A DNA stretch of 64,000 bases from Proales similis (GCA_019059635.1 JAGVRJ010000002.1:1674001-1738000), one strand, 5' to 3'. Positions 29,066 through 40,406 are shown, counted from the stretch's first letter. Program-made: numbers and translations. Notes: generated from the sequence alone by a model not told the origin.

Positions 29066-29910
29066 CAAGTTCAATGAGCGTTGAACCGTCACAAGCCAGC
29101 CAAAATCCGGAAGACCGCGTAAGACCTTTGATGTTACCGACCGAATAATTAATCGGATGATCGCCACCATGTAATCGTCTAGTGCTGATTCCGTGGAGTT
29201 AAGAAGGCTCAACTTGGCCGAAGTCCACCCGAATACGGTTCGGAACAGGATGAAAGAGATCGGTCTGAATGGGTATGAGAAGGTTGCAAAACCTGCCCTA
29301 AGCCCCAAACAATTCAAAAGGCGCCTTGATTTCGCCAAAAATTCTGATAGGCCGATTGAGTTCTGGAAGTCAGTTCTCTGGTTTGATGAGGCTAAGGTGA
29401 ATCTTGACGGGAGTAATGGCCAAGCCTAGTGCTGGAGAAGGCAAGGCGAAAACTTAAGGCCCAATCATGTAAAGGTTCTCAGACAACTACATCGAAGTCC
29501 TTGAATTGCCAGCTCAAAGTCCGGATCTCAATTCGATTGAGCGCCTCTGGGCTACTTTAAAGAGGAAGCTGTCAGAGGTGGAAGTTCAAGGCAAAGAGCG
29601 TTTGGATCAGCATAACCGAGCAAGAGTGCACCAAGAGTAGTGTAGAGTGGATGCCAAGTAGACTCGCTCTGGTGATCGAAAATAAAGGCTACTGGACTAA
29701 ATATTGAAAAAAACTTAATACTTTTTGTAGGGCAAAATAAGCGTCTTTACTGTTTGAGCCATGCTGACGCTGAATTAAAAATCTCACCCAGTCAAGTTGC
29801 ATACCATTAGAAAGAGCAGAAAATTCTCTATTAGGCGGCCACCTCAAATTAATCAAACAGCCCTAAAATCAGAAATGAATCCAGCTCAAAAAGGACGTAA
29901 GGGCAATTCC
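29066..29910 (+). pseudogene. Decayed Tc1 transposon, second copy
   Basis: A plus-strand relic of the same Tc1 family as 10073-11700. The frame 29193-29429 encodes the C-terminal part of the DNA-binding domain and the start of the core (LRRLNLAEVHPNTVRNRM, LDFAKNSDRPIEFWKSVLWF). A deletion removes the stretch up to SSDNYIEVLELPAQSPDLN near 29480-29530. The transposase end and the far subterminal region follow to about 29910. The 5' end starts within the helix-turn-helix, both terminal repeats are missing or damaged, and several frameshifts exist. Confidence 0.85.
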
Positions 29911-30059
29911 CTTTCTGTGCTCCGGCCAACCTTATGTGATTTTATGTTCAGCCATCTGCGTTTTATCGCCTAAATGACGAGAATCGAAAATACTCCGCAA
30001 ATTATTACCCTTGTTTTATAAAGTTTATATATGCTGTAATCGATATCTTTTTTTTTTTA

Positions 30060-30995
30060 ACTTGCGCGAATTCGTTCACCTCAACCCCAATTGGTTACAA
30101 AATTATTTAAACCAGAGTAAATCTAGAATTTATATTCAGCAAAAAGGTTTGAATTAAAGAAATTAGAATCCGGGCTACCGGCGGCTTTCGATATCAATCC
30201 AGCTCATCATTATCCTAATAAAGATTTTTGCATTTTCCGTAACTATACAGTAAAAAAGAGGAATGTTTTATTTTACTCGAAATCGATTTTCCTCTCAATG
30301 TCACGTGCACAGCAATGTGGCTGATGAAACGATTGAAGAAAATAAAGGGAAAAGAATCGGAAAGTAAAATTGTTATGAGCTGAATATTTATGACATAATT
30401 TTTCAGACGGTTAAATTTATCATTTCGTTTGTTCTTAAACCTTTTATTTTCATAGCTGGCGTGTTATTTGGTATCTACTGCTCTCCGTTGTTTGCCAATA
30501 ATACGGTCCGGCTGTTTATACTGATCGATGCCCAGTATTTTGCAACATCTATCAGAATGTGCGCAATCTCTCTTTCTTCGCCTTCACAGCTTATCGCTTT
30601 TCAATGAACCAAGTTTCAAAACGCTTCGAGTCTTTTTCGACCTTTTGGCTGAGACAAGTGCGAGTTATGGCTGTTTCGATCTTATTGGCATTTATCTTAA
30701 ATGTATGCTGCTTGTTCTACATCAACCAAGATACAGTTTACAGCCTCATGAATCAGTTGAGCCATGATTTCTTTACATTTGATTTAGAAGAATTTACAGG
30801 ACATGATGCAGTATCAATGTTCATCTACATACTTTTGCTTGTCTTCAATGATTTTCTTTTCCCGTTTGCATGCTTTCTATTCGATTTTCGATAGCTGATA
30901 TTTTTAAGAGCTCATCTTAAACAAATCACATCACTCAATAACTCTTCAAACAAAAAAGAGAGCTCTGAGAAAAAGCTTACCAAGTTTATTTTACT
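30060..30995 (+). pseudogene. Degenerate copy of the orphan membrane-protein gene at 40.8-42.9 kb
   Basis: Closely matches 41620-42760 of the larger copy, starting at ACTTGCGCGAATTCGTTCACC. Stops interrupt the ectodomain part. A 180-bp segment equivalent to 42103-42282 is deleted between GG dinucleotides, removing about 60 codons in frame, including the EYMQLNALF region. The transmembrane part (30559-30894) is still open for 111 codons, and it carries the same one-base frame displacement at AGAATGTGCGCAATC that the larger copy has. The 3' side runs into a solo LTR at 31004. Confidence 0.8.
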
Positions 30996-31003
30996 CAGCG
31001 GGA

Positions 31004-31349
31004 TGACTGAGCCGAGAGAAAGTCCGTGTAGGATTTTTATTTTCGATTGAACTAAAAAATTGTAGAACTCGAGCTCTTCGCCGAAGCGAGACTCTATATA
31101 AAATGTTCCATCAAATAAATTTAAAACATTAACAAAGATTTCAATTATAGAATAGAATGAATCGTAACAATGGTTAGAGTGGGGAATCGGACTTAGGGAA
31201 AACATAAGCCGAGCACTGTGGCGAGGCCTAATGTCGACTCTATCTGGAATACATTAAATGATCGAGGGTGGACAATAATAATGTGCGGATGGTGGGGGAA
31301 TTATGAAATAACGAGAACGACTTAACTGTGTAGGACTTGCTCCGTGACA
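31004..31349 (-). repeat. Solo LTR of element A family
   Basis: About 346 bp, inverted relative to LTR1-3. It ends on the plus strand with TCCGTGACA (complement of TGTCACGGA) at 31349, and its left edge is TGACTGAGCCGAGAG near 31004. No internal element sequence flanks it, so it arose by LTR-LTR recombination or is a fragment. I found no clear target-site duplication. Confidence 0.8.
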
Positions 31350-31609
31350 TTACGAATCTAGTATTGTTAACGCCTTATACGATTTTGTGCACTTTTAGGA
31401 TGTATGACCAGCTATATCACTATCAGCATGAAAAGGACCAATCATTTTGCATATTCTCTGGTGCTATCCTCTCTTCACCATGTCTTAACGTCTTTTCGGC
31501 CACAGAAACTTTGTTAGGATTGCGAACAACTGTTGAATTTTTCCTCTTCATATTTTTTAATAGTGAGTTTTTAGAATCTTTTAGGAACAGATTTAGTTCT
31601 TCGAAATAA
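31350..31609 (+). pseudogene. Possible 3' end of a seven-transmembrane receptor
   Basis: The frame directly after the solo LTR encodes two hydrophobic segments separated by a short loop (VLLTPYTILCTF, then LRTTVEFFLFIFFNSEFLES). It ends FRNRFSSSK and a stop. The layout and the FFNSEFLESFRNRF end resemble TM6, TM7 and helix 8 of a rhodopsin-like receptor. Everything upstream is replaced by the LTR. The similarity is by eye only; it could also be an unrelated membrane protein. Confidence 0.3.
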
Positions 31610-32196
31610 ATTTATTTAATTTTTTTTAGACTCTAGGTCTTTTTTGATTTTATAATTTTTCAGTCATAAACACGATTTTTTGGTTTTTAGATAGATAGAA
31701 ATAAATATTATAGATAAGTTGACTAGTATAAAACAGGTTCGTAGAAGATCATGATTGGTAGATCATGAATATAGAAGAAAAGTCGTGAAAACTGCCTGCA
31801 ACGTCTATTCAAAATTTTTTTGAGGCGAAAACTTTTAAATTATTTTTCAAACCTAATAATTTTCTAATAACTCTGATTTTTAAGCTTGATCAACCTTAAG
31901 CTTTTGCTTTTTCCACTTTAACTGTTACCTACTCAAACCACATATATGATTTATATGAGTCGAATCATACTACTTGCCAGCCCGATTTTGAATAGGTTAC
32001 TTTGTTCTCTCGGTTTTTAACGCTATGGTCAAGCAGGTTTAGCCCAACTTTTATTTCTCTGCTAACAGATTATTCGCTGTCTGTATTTAAGTGCTGATTT
32101 TTAAATTCGCATTTTAAGCTCTGAAAATAATTCTTTAATCTAAAAGGTCTAGCTTCTAACATAAGCATTCTAGCTCGTTAAATTGGTAGGCAATCT
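31610..32196. other. Intergenic, AT-rich
   Basis: About 590 bp of AT-rich DNA downstream of ALDH5A1. No ORF or repeat that I can support. Confidence 0.5.
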
Positions 32197-33996
32197 TCAA
32201 GTTCCAATGCATATAGTTTTCTTGTGCAAATACTCTTCGATTCCGTATCTGGAGCCCTCGCGAGAAAATCCACTCTGTTTGACGCCTCCGAAAGGTGTAA
32301 AAATTGTCGAGACGGCCACCTCATTAACTCCGACCATTCCGACCTCGAGCATTTCTGCAACACGCCAAATCTGCGATAGATCTTCGCTGTAGAAGTATCC
32401 GGCCAAGCCAACTGCAACCGAGTTGGCGATTCTTATCACTTCTTCTTCTTCTTTGAATCTAATTGAAAGGTCTCAACATGGAACAAAAAAAAAACTAGTA
32501 TTTTTATCTACCGAATAATGGAGACAACAGGACCGAATATTTCTTCCCGCGAAATCTTCATGTTTTCTTTAATTCCACTTAACAGAGTTGGAGGGTAAAA
32601 GTTGCCGGATATCGAGTTTCCTCCCAAATGAAGGTTTGCTCCTTTGCCCTTGGCATCATCTATAAGGTCCTGAACCTTACGCACGGCCGCTTGGTGAATC
32701 AATGGCCCTTGGTTGTTCTCTTGGTCGAATCCACGTCCCACTCTTAATTTCTGAAGCATCGCATCCGCCAGTTTACTAACAAAATCATCATGAATGTCCT
32801 CTTGGACAAATATTCGATTGGGGCTGATGCAAATCTACTCAACTGCTGGTTTCATTTAACACTCTCATAAAATGGGCTCGAAAAGATACCTGACCGGCGT
32901 TTTTAAATTTAGACGCCATCATTCCGTTGATCGCTTTTTCAATATTGGCGCTCTTAAATACAATAAAAGGAGCGTTGCCACCTAGTTCCAAGTCGACCTT
33001 CTTCACCGTGCTGGCACAGTTAGCCAACACCAGCTTGCCGACTGCAGTTGAGCCCGTGAGCGATATAAGACGAATATCGGGATGCTCACACATTGCCTTT
33101 CCGACCAACGGTGTGGTTGATTTTGAAGAGGTCACAACATTTATGCAACCAGCCGGAAAACCAGCCATATCAGCCAGCTTAACTCAAGAAATTGAATGTT
33201 AATCATTATAAAATCTTAAGCTGGCCATCTTTATTCTTACCTGACAGAAAGCAAGGGCCGAATACGGTGTGTCCTCGGAAGGTTTGATTACTACAGTGCA
33301 TCCAGCGGCCAGTGCTGGAGCTACTTTTCTCGCTAAAACATATGAAGGGAAATTCCACTAGAAAGCTTTGGTTCAGAAACGCTTTATGAAACCTCAGCAC
33401 GAATGACTACTTACCGGTGTGAGGATACCGCAAACTCCAATCGGCTGCTTGATTACGAGATATTTTTTATCATTGGTAGCTCCTTGAATTATGTCTCCGT
33501 ATATTCTTCGTCCTTCTTCAGCAAACCATTCAAAACATTTGGTTGTAGAAGTGATTTCGCCTTGGGCTTCGATGTTGGGCTTGCCATTCTCGAACGTGAC
33601 TATGTCTGCCAATTGTTGCTTAAATTGCGAACAAAGAGCAGCAAATTTTTTCAACAACTCAGAGCGCTCCTTGTTTTGGGTATGAAGATAAGGATGTGAT
33701 GCGAATTGGGCTTTGAGCTCTATTCTTACCTCAGGCGGAAGGGTGCGCCATCGTTCGAAGGCAGAACTGGCGGCCTCAACTGCTCTGGCAACGTCCGGCT
33801 CACTGCCCTCAGGCAAGTGACCAAGAACTTCACCTGTTGCTGGATCAGTGACCTCGAACGTTGATCCCGACAATGAATCAACCCATTCACCGCCGATATA
33901 GGTTTTGGTTGGGAAAAGCTTAAGTTCGCTATTCTTGCTTTCGTTGCTCATTTCTAAAGGTGCGTGCTGTAGGCCTAAAAAAAGTCCACTATTCAT
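32197..33996 (-). CDS. ALDH5A1: Succinate-semialdehyde dehydrogenase
   Basis: NAD-dependent mitochondrial enzyme that oxidises succinic semialdehyde to succinate, the last step of GABA breakdown. Six exons on the minus strand: 33730-33996, 33415-33669, 33241-33357, 32890-33177, 32512-32834, 32197-32458; all five introns are GT-AG and 53-63 bp. The spliced frame is 503 aa and divides cleanly. Visible motifs are the TPWNFPS-type segment across the second junction, [25 protein letters not shown] (NAD binding), the catalytic Glu in LELGGNAPF, the catalytic Cys in GQICIS across the fourth junction, EEIFGPV and [20 protein letters not shown]. The N-terminus is short for a mitochondrial protein, so an upstream exon with the presequence may exist. 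Confidence 0.9.
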
Positions 33997-34368
33997 AAGC
34001 GAATCAGAAGAAAAATAAGAGATTTTTCGAAATATACGATTTTACTTTTATCTCGACTACATTTATCCAAATAATATTTAATTTAATCAAACATTTTCCA
34101 GCATAATTCAAAATTTGATCAGACAAGTTTTAAGTTCTCAAAATTAGTAAATTGATTCCAAGCAAGGTTCAAGTATTTTGAAAAATCGCCAATCAGTCGT
34201 TATATTCTCGTAAGGTCCTTGCTAGTCCGCAAATCTCCTGATCGCTTAATTTTCTTATATTAAAATCTTCTTATTCAGCCGATTTTTTCAAGTCAAGACA
34301 AATTTAAAATGTGAGCAATCATTAGAAAGCACTTTTTTGGTTAATTTTTTAATTATGATAATTGAAGG
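33997..34368. other. Intergenic between SLC35G-like gene and ALDH5A1
   Basis: AT-rich, about 370 bp. It may include the ALDH5A1 promoter or an unrecognised first exon with a targeting peptide. Nothing firm is visible. Confidence 0.4.
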
Positions 34369-35598
34369 TCAGAATTTAATAACGAGATAAGCAAGAATAA
34401 GCCGTTCCACTCTTGTCACTTCAGAAATTTGGGTATTGGTAGACTCTATGGGTTGATTTACTTTTAATAGTATGTGATCCAAATATCGATGAATAAGAAT
34501 TAGAAATGCTCCGATCAAAATTAATAAAGCACCCAGGGTGTTGATCAGGTCTTTTTGAATATCGTTGCATATCGATTGAAGTATTAGTGTGAACATTAGC
34601 TCGCTGGTCATTATAATAATAACCTTGGACGCGTCTTCGAGCTCAATCGCTTTGGTCAAACAAAGCGCTGCGAGTAACGATACGACAGAAGCTAGCATCG
34701 AATACAAGATCTCCATAAAGAGATCATTGCATTGGTTCTTCTCTTTCAACAATTCATCTGAGATGAAATGGTGAACCAGCGATGATATACCGCAAAGAAT
34801 CACGCCATAGTATGAGGCGTAAATTAAGGTTAGCATCCAGTTCACCGACTCACACAGCTTCTTGATCAGTATTTGCACAAGTGCAACGGTCAACGATGCA
34901 ATAAAAGAAAGTAAGAAGCCAACCCATACCAGTCCTGAGGAATGGAGACTAGAATCTTCTGAAAAAGGCTCAGACTTCATGACCGTTTTAGTTTCTTGAG
35001 TTTGCTTGCACTTTTCAAATTTTGTATCGCATTTCATGATATTTGTGAGCGATTTTGTCACCGATTCAGAAGAGCTTCCGCTGAATAAGAAGCCGGGCTT
35101 GGTCACCATTAAAATTCCGAATACCGAGAATATTAGAGCCATTAGATCTGTGACGGTGAACCTTTCACTGAGTATCACTCGGGAAAAAATGACAGTCATC
35201 AAGACACTGAGCTGAAGAATAGCAACGAGGTCGGATGGAGCGATGAAAGCCATCGACCAGTTCAAACAGAGCATCCCAACACCGCCAAGAAGACCACGGG
35301 CCGCAAGCATGCGTTGCATATCAGGCTCATTTGGACCAAATAGACTCAAGCCTTTGCATTTAAGGATAAGTACCATGCCGATAAGACAGACTATGTATCG
35401 CATGGTGGAATGGTCTGAACCACTTATTGCTGGCGCCAGTTTGGTTAATATCTTGGACAGTGCTTGAAAAAACGCTGCCAAAATAGCCAAAGAAAAGCCA
35501 AAATAGCCACGAAACGCCTCTAGTTTGTTTGAAATGCTAGGCATTTGATGTGAACCATTTGTCTCGATTTCTATGTGCTCAGTCTCTTCAAATTCCAT
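34369..35598 (-). CDS. SLC35G/TMEM20-like EamA-family membrane transporter, paralogue 1
   Basis: A single-exon 409-aa multi-pass membrane protein of the drug/metabolite transporter superfamily (two EamA repeats, about ten membrane segments). Family features are GYFGFSLAILAAFFQALSKI (TM1), STMRYIVCLIGM (TM2), the stretch GLLGGVGMLCLNWSMAFIAP then SDLVAILQLSVLMTVIFSR, LSERFTVTDLMALIFSVFGI and KPGFLF. In the second repeat LEDASKVIIIMTSELMFTLI matches the EamA C-terminal consensus. A hydrophilic insert of about 40 residues separates the two halves. Animal SLC35G proteins are poorly characterised, so the substrate is unknown. A diverged paralogue lies at 37406-38797 in the same orientation. Confidence 0.8.
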   Translation of the reverse strand: MEFEETEHIEIETNGSHQMPSISNKLEAFRGYFGFSLAILAAFFQALSKILTKLAPAISGSDHSTMRYIVCLIGMVLILKCKGLSLFGPNEPDMQRMLAARGLLGGVGMLCLNWSMAFIAPSDLVAILQLSVLMTVIFSRVILSERFTVTDLMALIFSVFGILMVTKPGFLFSGSSSESVTKSLTNIMKCDTKFEKCKQTQETKTVMKSEPFSEDSSLHSSGLVWVGFLLSFIASLTVALVQILIKKLCESVNWMLTLIYASYYGVILCGISSLVHHFISDELLKEKNQCNDLFMEILYSMLASVVSLLAALCLTKAIELEDASKVIIIMTSELMFTLILQSICNDIQKDLINTLGALLILIGAFLILIHRYLDHILLKVNQPIESTNTQISEVTRVERLILAYLVIKF

Positions 35599-36559
35599 AA
35601 TTTCTTTTGTCCACTCACGTTGTAAATAATTTTCTTTGCTGTCGACTGTTCATAGCTTTAAAACTATCTTTCTCCCTATTTCGCTGGTCTCTCCTTTTTT
35701 CTTTTCTCACTCTCCTTTGTAATCAAAACGCATGTAAGCACACGTTAGTCGATTTGTGTGCTACTTAAAATTGAACCTTGAAATAAATATGAAACATTCT
35801 CTCCTTTTCTCTCTCTTCGCTCTCTTGTCCGTTTGAGTGGCAATAAACAAGGACAGAAAACGAGAAAAGCGCTACTTGGTTCAGTTTTGAATAGAGAGGG
35901 CTGGTATGATCATCATCCCGATGCAATGGGAATCTTTTTTTCGGATGTTTTCCAAGTGATTTGAGCGATTCTGGTGATCAGCTTGCCCGTCTAGTAGATT
36001 ATTAAACAGTCAGATAAAATTACATTAGAAAAAGTGCCTGGCATAACATAGATTGCAGAATTCAGTAAAACATAACATAACATGACGATCACCTGAAACG
36101 TTAACTTAAATATCTGGGCTTAGGTTCGAATTTTATTTTAATGAGCTAGAATTGACTCACTCCATGGAATCTTTTAATCGTTTAAATATTTAGCTGATCG
36201 ATAGTAACCGGCAGTTAATAACTACAACAAAAATACCGCCCCTCAGAACCCCTTCCCTACATACCCCAACTAATAATTTTAAATAAATTTTATATTTTAT
36301 CGACCTCTGAATTATGAAAACGAGGATATTATAAACCTAAACTGCCGCAAGACCAAAAATTGGAATGAAACCTTGACCTTTGGTTTGGCCGATATACTTT
36401 TTATCATGAAAACACTAACCCAATCTTTTTGAACCCGACAATTCGCAAACTTACGCTCAATTACAAAACTCAAACTATGGTTAAATCAACAAGCTATACT
36501 TTTAGTACCTAGTGTCTTGCACAAACATTTTGAGACTAAATTTCTTATTTTCGAATATT
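35599..36559. other. Intergenic, pyrimidine-rich promoter side of the SLC35G-like gene
   Basis: Holds CT-rich runs (TCTCCTTTTCTCTCTC and similar) upstream of the transporter. No gene seen. Confidence 0.4.
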
Positions 36560-36845
36560 CAGTTTCACAATATTAATATGACGCCACCTTCAAAGTATTC
36601 CATCAGCAGTTTTTTAATTATTTAAAACATTCAATCGAAAGAGTCCATTTTCGTCAAGTTGCACCTGGATTCCTACAATATATTAAAACAGAAAAACTTT
36701 TTATTAGGGCAGTATGAGCTCAACTGACTTAAAAATGAGCCAGCGTAAAATTGCCTAATGTGACTTGCAAATTATATCATCAATCATTTCGGTTGCTGTT
36801 AAACTTTTTATTTCCTAAGTTTTCTTTGGTCTCAAGTTGATTTAT
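36560..36845 (+). pseudogene. Small relic of the orphan membrane-protein family
   Basis: Two short islands align with the larger copy. 36610-36720 reads like KHSIERVHFRQVAPGFLQYI, matching IYSIQIRGHIRQVEPGFLRFV at 41.55 kb. 36780-36835 matches ATCATTTCGGTTGTTCTTAAACC at 42.05 kb. The region between them is deleted and stops are present. It is a third, older copy in this window. Confidence 0.55.
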
Positions 36846-37405
36846 TTCCATCGTAAAAGATAGCATTTTCGATGAAATTCATGTACTCAAAAGAACTACG
36901 ACTTTGTTAATTTATTCGGTAAGTATTAGGTTTAGGATCAAAAAACCAAATTACTTTGTTGCCAACCTAATAAATTCCGTACTCGCTGAAAAACTCGATT
37001 CAGCAAGAAATAACCAGATTAACAGCCAGACCGAGCATTAACACCCTTCAATACTAAAATACCACCAATTTTCTGGAAAGAGAATTAGTTTTATTTGCCA
37101 TTTGAGAAGAAAGCAACAACGATTTTTAATCATCAGTTGTTTTTTGTTCATGTGTAAAGTTAATTTATAATTCATAAAATTGAGTAAGTTTAGGAGACAA
37201 AGGGAAAGTGAGTGAATAATTGAGTCAAACAGACTGAAATTTTAACATGTTGATGCCGATCAAAATAAATACTGAACAAGGCAAGAATGAGCATAAAATT
37301 GAAGAATAAGAATAAAATATTGCTTGTTTTATGATCAATGCAGAAACAAATATTTTAATGAGCTTATGAGAGTGTGAAATTCAAAGCCAGGAAGAATATT
37401 GCAGC
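36846..37405. other. Intergenic, AT-rich
   Basis: About 560 bp downstream of the second transporter. No feature that I can support. Confidence 0.4.
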
Positions 37406-38797
37406 TCAGAATTTGAATAATAAAAATTCTTGAGTAAACTTAAGACACGAGCTGGGGGTGTGTTGTTGTTGTTGAAGCTCTGCAGCCTTTAATGCCCTCT
37501 TGCTTATGTTTTTGTCGAGGTATTTGTAGAACAAAATGGCGAATGCGCCAAACAAGATAAGCAAGGCGCCGATGGTGCTCACGAAATCTTTGTCGATGTT
37601 GTTCAGAATTGACTGAAAGAAAAACGTGAAAATGAGCTCGCTGGTGATCACAATAGCAACTTTGGACGCGTCTTCGTACTTGAACGCCAGATTGAGCGTG
37701 AACTGACCAATTAAGCCAACCAGAGAGGATACGACCGAGTAGGCGAGTTGTATGCCAATTTGCTCGTAGCTCGCTTCGTACAAAGCCGAATGAGCTGACG
37801 TGAAGAAATAGAGAAAGAGCGAGAGGACTATGCATACGGGTATTCCAAAGTATGAGCCGTACATTATTATGACCATCACATTCACTTGGTCGTCGCAAAG
37901 TTTTTTGGTCGCGATCTGAACAACGCTGTTGGAAAATGCGGATGCGAATGCGAATAAAAAGCCGATCCAGGCGAACGAATCTGAGTCAAGCAGACGTCGA
38001 ACTGAGTCAATCTGCGCCTGTAACTCTTGAATTAGGATGTTGGTGTCGTTCTCGAATAAATTGAAACAAAGCACTTGGATTCTGTTCAACTCATCCTGAC
38101 TAGTTAGTTGTTCTAGTTTACTTCCGTTATGATCCATTTCTTTAAGCTCGATTACACACGGATGAGTGTGTGCGCTGATGTACATTTTAGAGTCTAGCAT
38201 GCTCTTGATGGCTTGCTGGCCCACGATTTCGCGCCCAAATATGAATGCTGGTTGTGTCATAAGAAGTATGCCGCCTACGGCGGAGACTAGCGCGATTATG
38301 TGCGCGATTGAGAATTTTTCGTTGAGAAAGAGGCGAGCCAGAATAGCGGTTATTATCACACAAGTCTGGATGATGGCCAAAGAGTCAGATGGTGCAATGA
38401 GCGAAAGGGCAAAGTTCAGGCAGATGAGGCCAGCGGCGCCGATAACACCCTGCATCATCAAAGTACTGCGCATCTTACAGTCAGATGGGCCCAGGAAGCC
38501 AACTTTTTTTTGATACATGAATGGGGCCAGTACGAGCATGTTGATCACGTAGCGGATCAGACTGTTGTCGCTGCCGTTCAATATACTCGCCTTCTTCAAG
38601 ATGGTCAATGAGATTGATAGAAATAGAGCAGATAGAGTGGCTAGCATAAGACCCTGGTATTTTTTGAGCACCTGCTGCCATCTTTTCGACTGCCTCACTT
38701 GAATATTTCCCTCAATCTGGTCGAGGCCGGTCATTTCGATCTTACAGACCATTGCTTCGATTGCTTTGGCCTCTACTCGCTCTTCTGTGGCCATCAT
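37406..38797 (-). CDS. SLC35G/TMEM20-like EamA-family membrane transporter, paralogue 2
   Basis: A single-exon transporter of about 463 aa, using the ATG at 38797 (two adjacent Met codons). The open frame extends to 38989, but a TATA box at 38904-38911 lies inside that extension, so the upstream Met is unlikely to be used. About ten membrane segments in two EamA repeats: GLMLATLSALFLSISLTILK, NSLIRYVINML, GVIGAAGLICLNFALSLIAP, the segment SDSLAIIQTCVIITAILAR, LNEKFSIAHIIALVSAVGGI. Second repeat: YEDASKVAIVITSELIFTFF. A long hydrophilic loop of about 80 residues lies between the halves. The order of motifs matches paralogue 1, so the two arose by tandem duplication. Substrate unknown. Confidence 0.8.
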   Translation of the reverse strand: MMATEERVEAKAIEAMVCKIEMTGLDQIEGNIQVRQSKRWQQVLKKYQGLMLATLSALFLSISLTILKKASILNGSDNSLIRYVINMLVLAPFMYQKKVGFLGPSDCKMRSTLMMQGVIGAAGLICLNFALSLIAPSDSLAIIQTCVIITAILARLFLNEKFSIAHIIALVSAVGGILLMTQPAFIFGREIVGQQAIKSMLDSKMYISAHTHPCVIELKEMDHNGSKLEQLTSQDELNRIQVLCFNLFENDTNILIQELQAQIDSVRRLLDSDSFAWIGFLFAFASAFSNSVVQIATKKLCDDQVNVMVIIMYGSYFGIPVCIVLSLFLYFFTSAHSALYEASYEQIGIQLAYSVVSSLVGLIGQFTLNLAFKYEDASKVAIVITSELIFTFFFQSILNNIDKDFVSTIGALLILFGAFAILFYKYLDKNISKRALKAAELQQQQHTPSSCLKFTQEFLLFKF

Positions 38798-39371
38798 CAG
38801 CTCAAACCTCTTTCTCGGCTTTTCTCTCGCGCTCGAAAGCACTTCGCTGTTTTGTCTCGGTCGATCTCGCTTTGAATGGTGGCGAGTGAGCGCGAAACGC
38901 GCGCTTATATATCGATCGTTGTGAACACATTGCATACACAATTCATCAACGCACTCGGCGCTCGAGTGCCGAGCCGATTCGCGAACCATCCATTCTCTGA
39001 TTCGCTGAGAAGAGTTTGTCCCGGGTCAAGAGCTTCTAATAATCATGCCTTGTTCACGTGATGGCTCCCTGCTTGCTTGGTCGACAATAGGGACTCATAA
39101 CTAAATATGGAAAGTTCGAGATACGATTATAGTAACTTTACCGGCCGTTCTGTACATAAGAGGCCAATATGGCGCCAGTAGGCCATCGTCCATTGTGGGC
39201 CACTGATCGTGATTTGTAATTCAAATTGAGATCAAAATAAAATCTGCTTAATTCTGTTCAAAAGCTGCCTCGATTTTCATCCTTGTTTTGCTCCTCTTTA
39301 TGAATTGTGAATCTGTATTGTGCGGTTTTCTTACGGTAAAAAAGAACAGAAGCATAATTAGCCGTAGAAAA
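38798..39371. promoter_or_regulatory. Divergent promoter region between SLC35G-like gene and PGAP3
   Basis: About 570 bp shared by two genes facing away from each other. For the minus-strand gene TATATAAG lies at 38904-38911, so transcription should start near 38880, some 80 bp before the ATG. No TATA box was noted on the PGAP3 side. Confidence 0.5.
38904..38911 (-). promoter_or_regulatory. TATA box of SLC35G-like paralogue 2
   Basis: TATATAAG on the minus strand, about 107 bp upstream of the chosen ATG. Its position argues against a start at 38989. Confidence 0.6.
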
Positions 39372-40406
39372 ATGAAACTTTGGTCGCTAGGCCTCGTTTC
39401 GCTAGTTTTGATTGAGATTGCCTGTGCCTCTCGAGGCGATAGGTCCCGAGCGTTTCTATCTTGTCTTGATAGTTGTGTTGGCAAGAACTGCAGTGGTCCC
39501 TCTCCAACTCCATATGACCGAAAACAACCGCTTTTATTGAAGGCTCTCGGCTGGAACTGTCTGGAAGAGTGTAAATACAACTGTATGTGGGAAACAGTAG
39601 ATCTATTCATCAAAAATTATGGCGAGTCAGTTCCCCAGTTTTATGGTAAGCCCAATCTTTGACAGTGAATAGAATCAGATTCGAATAAATTGGAATTAGG
39701 AAAATGGCCATTCATTCGAATACTTGGGATGCAAGAGCCAGCATCAGTAATCGCAAGCCTTCTGAACTTGTACGCCAACTGGCTTATGTTCAAGAAGTTA
39801 AAAAGCCAAATGTCGAGAAAGTTCATACTTCGTCCACTCTGGAACTCTTTTGGCTGGGTTAGCTTGAACACCTGGCTCTGGTCTACAATTTTTCACTGCA
39901 AAGACAACCTGTTCACTGAGCTCATGGACTACCTGAGTGCCTTTGCTTTTGTTTTATTTCAATTCAACTGCTTCTTTTATCGAGTTTTGAGCCTAAAATC
40001 GACGATGGCTTCACATCTGCTGATGTACGCGATACACACCGCTAGTCTGACATATTTTATTTATCATGCCCGATACATAGCCCTAGTCAATTTCGACTAC
40101 GGCTACAATATGAAAGTAAACCTCATGGTGGGCGCCTTAAATTCGATGTGCTGGATCGGATGGTCGCTAAATAACTATTTCGTTCGTCGCATGAAATATC
40201 TGTGGCGATGCGCGTTCGCTGTGATTCTTTTCGATGCACTGATGGCGCTCGAAGTCTTTGACTTTGCTCCCCTTTTATGGACGGTAGATTCGCACGCTTT
40301 GTGGCATTTATCGACCGTTCTAATTCCTTTTGTTTGGTATCAGTTTATAATTGACGACTGTCTTCACCTTCAGGCAAATCTCATGCGATTGGGTAAAGCG
40401 GATTAA
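39372..40406 (+). CDS. PGAP3: Post-GPI attachment to proteins factor 3 (PER1-like)
   Basis: Golgi/ER membrane hydrolase-like protein needed for fatty-acid remodelling of GPI anchors: it removes the unsaturated sn-2 acyl chain. Two exons, 39372-39645 and 39700-40406, with a 54-bp GT-AG intron giving 326 aa. Residues 1-20 form a signal peptide (MKLWSLGLVSLVLIEIACAS). A Cys-rich luminal region follows with CLDSC and CLEECKYNCMW. The PER1 domain then has QFYGKWPFIRILGMQEPASV across the splice site, WVSLNTWLWSTIFH then MDYLSAFAFV, GYNMKVN, and DSHALWHLSTVLIPFVWYQF with the conserved catalytic-type Asp and His residues of the CREST superfamily. The first Met of the longer frame (39288) was rejected because the signal peptide starts at 39372. 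Confidence 0.92.

Noticed and set aside
38798-38989. N-terminal extension of the second SLC35G-like protein
   Set aside because: It contains the TATA box of the gene, is Arg/His-rich and unlike the family; translation from 38797 fits better.
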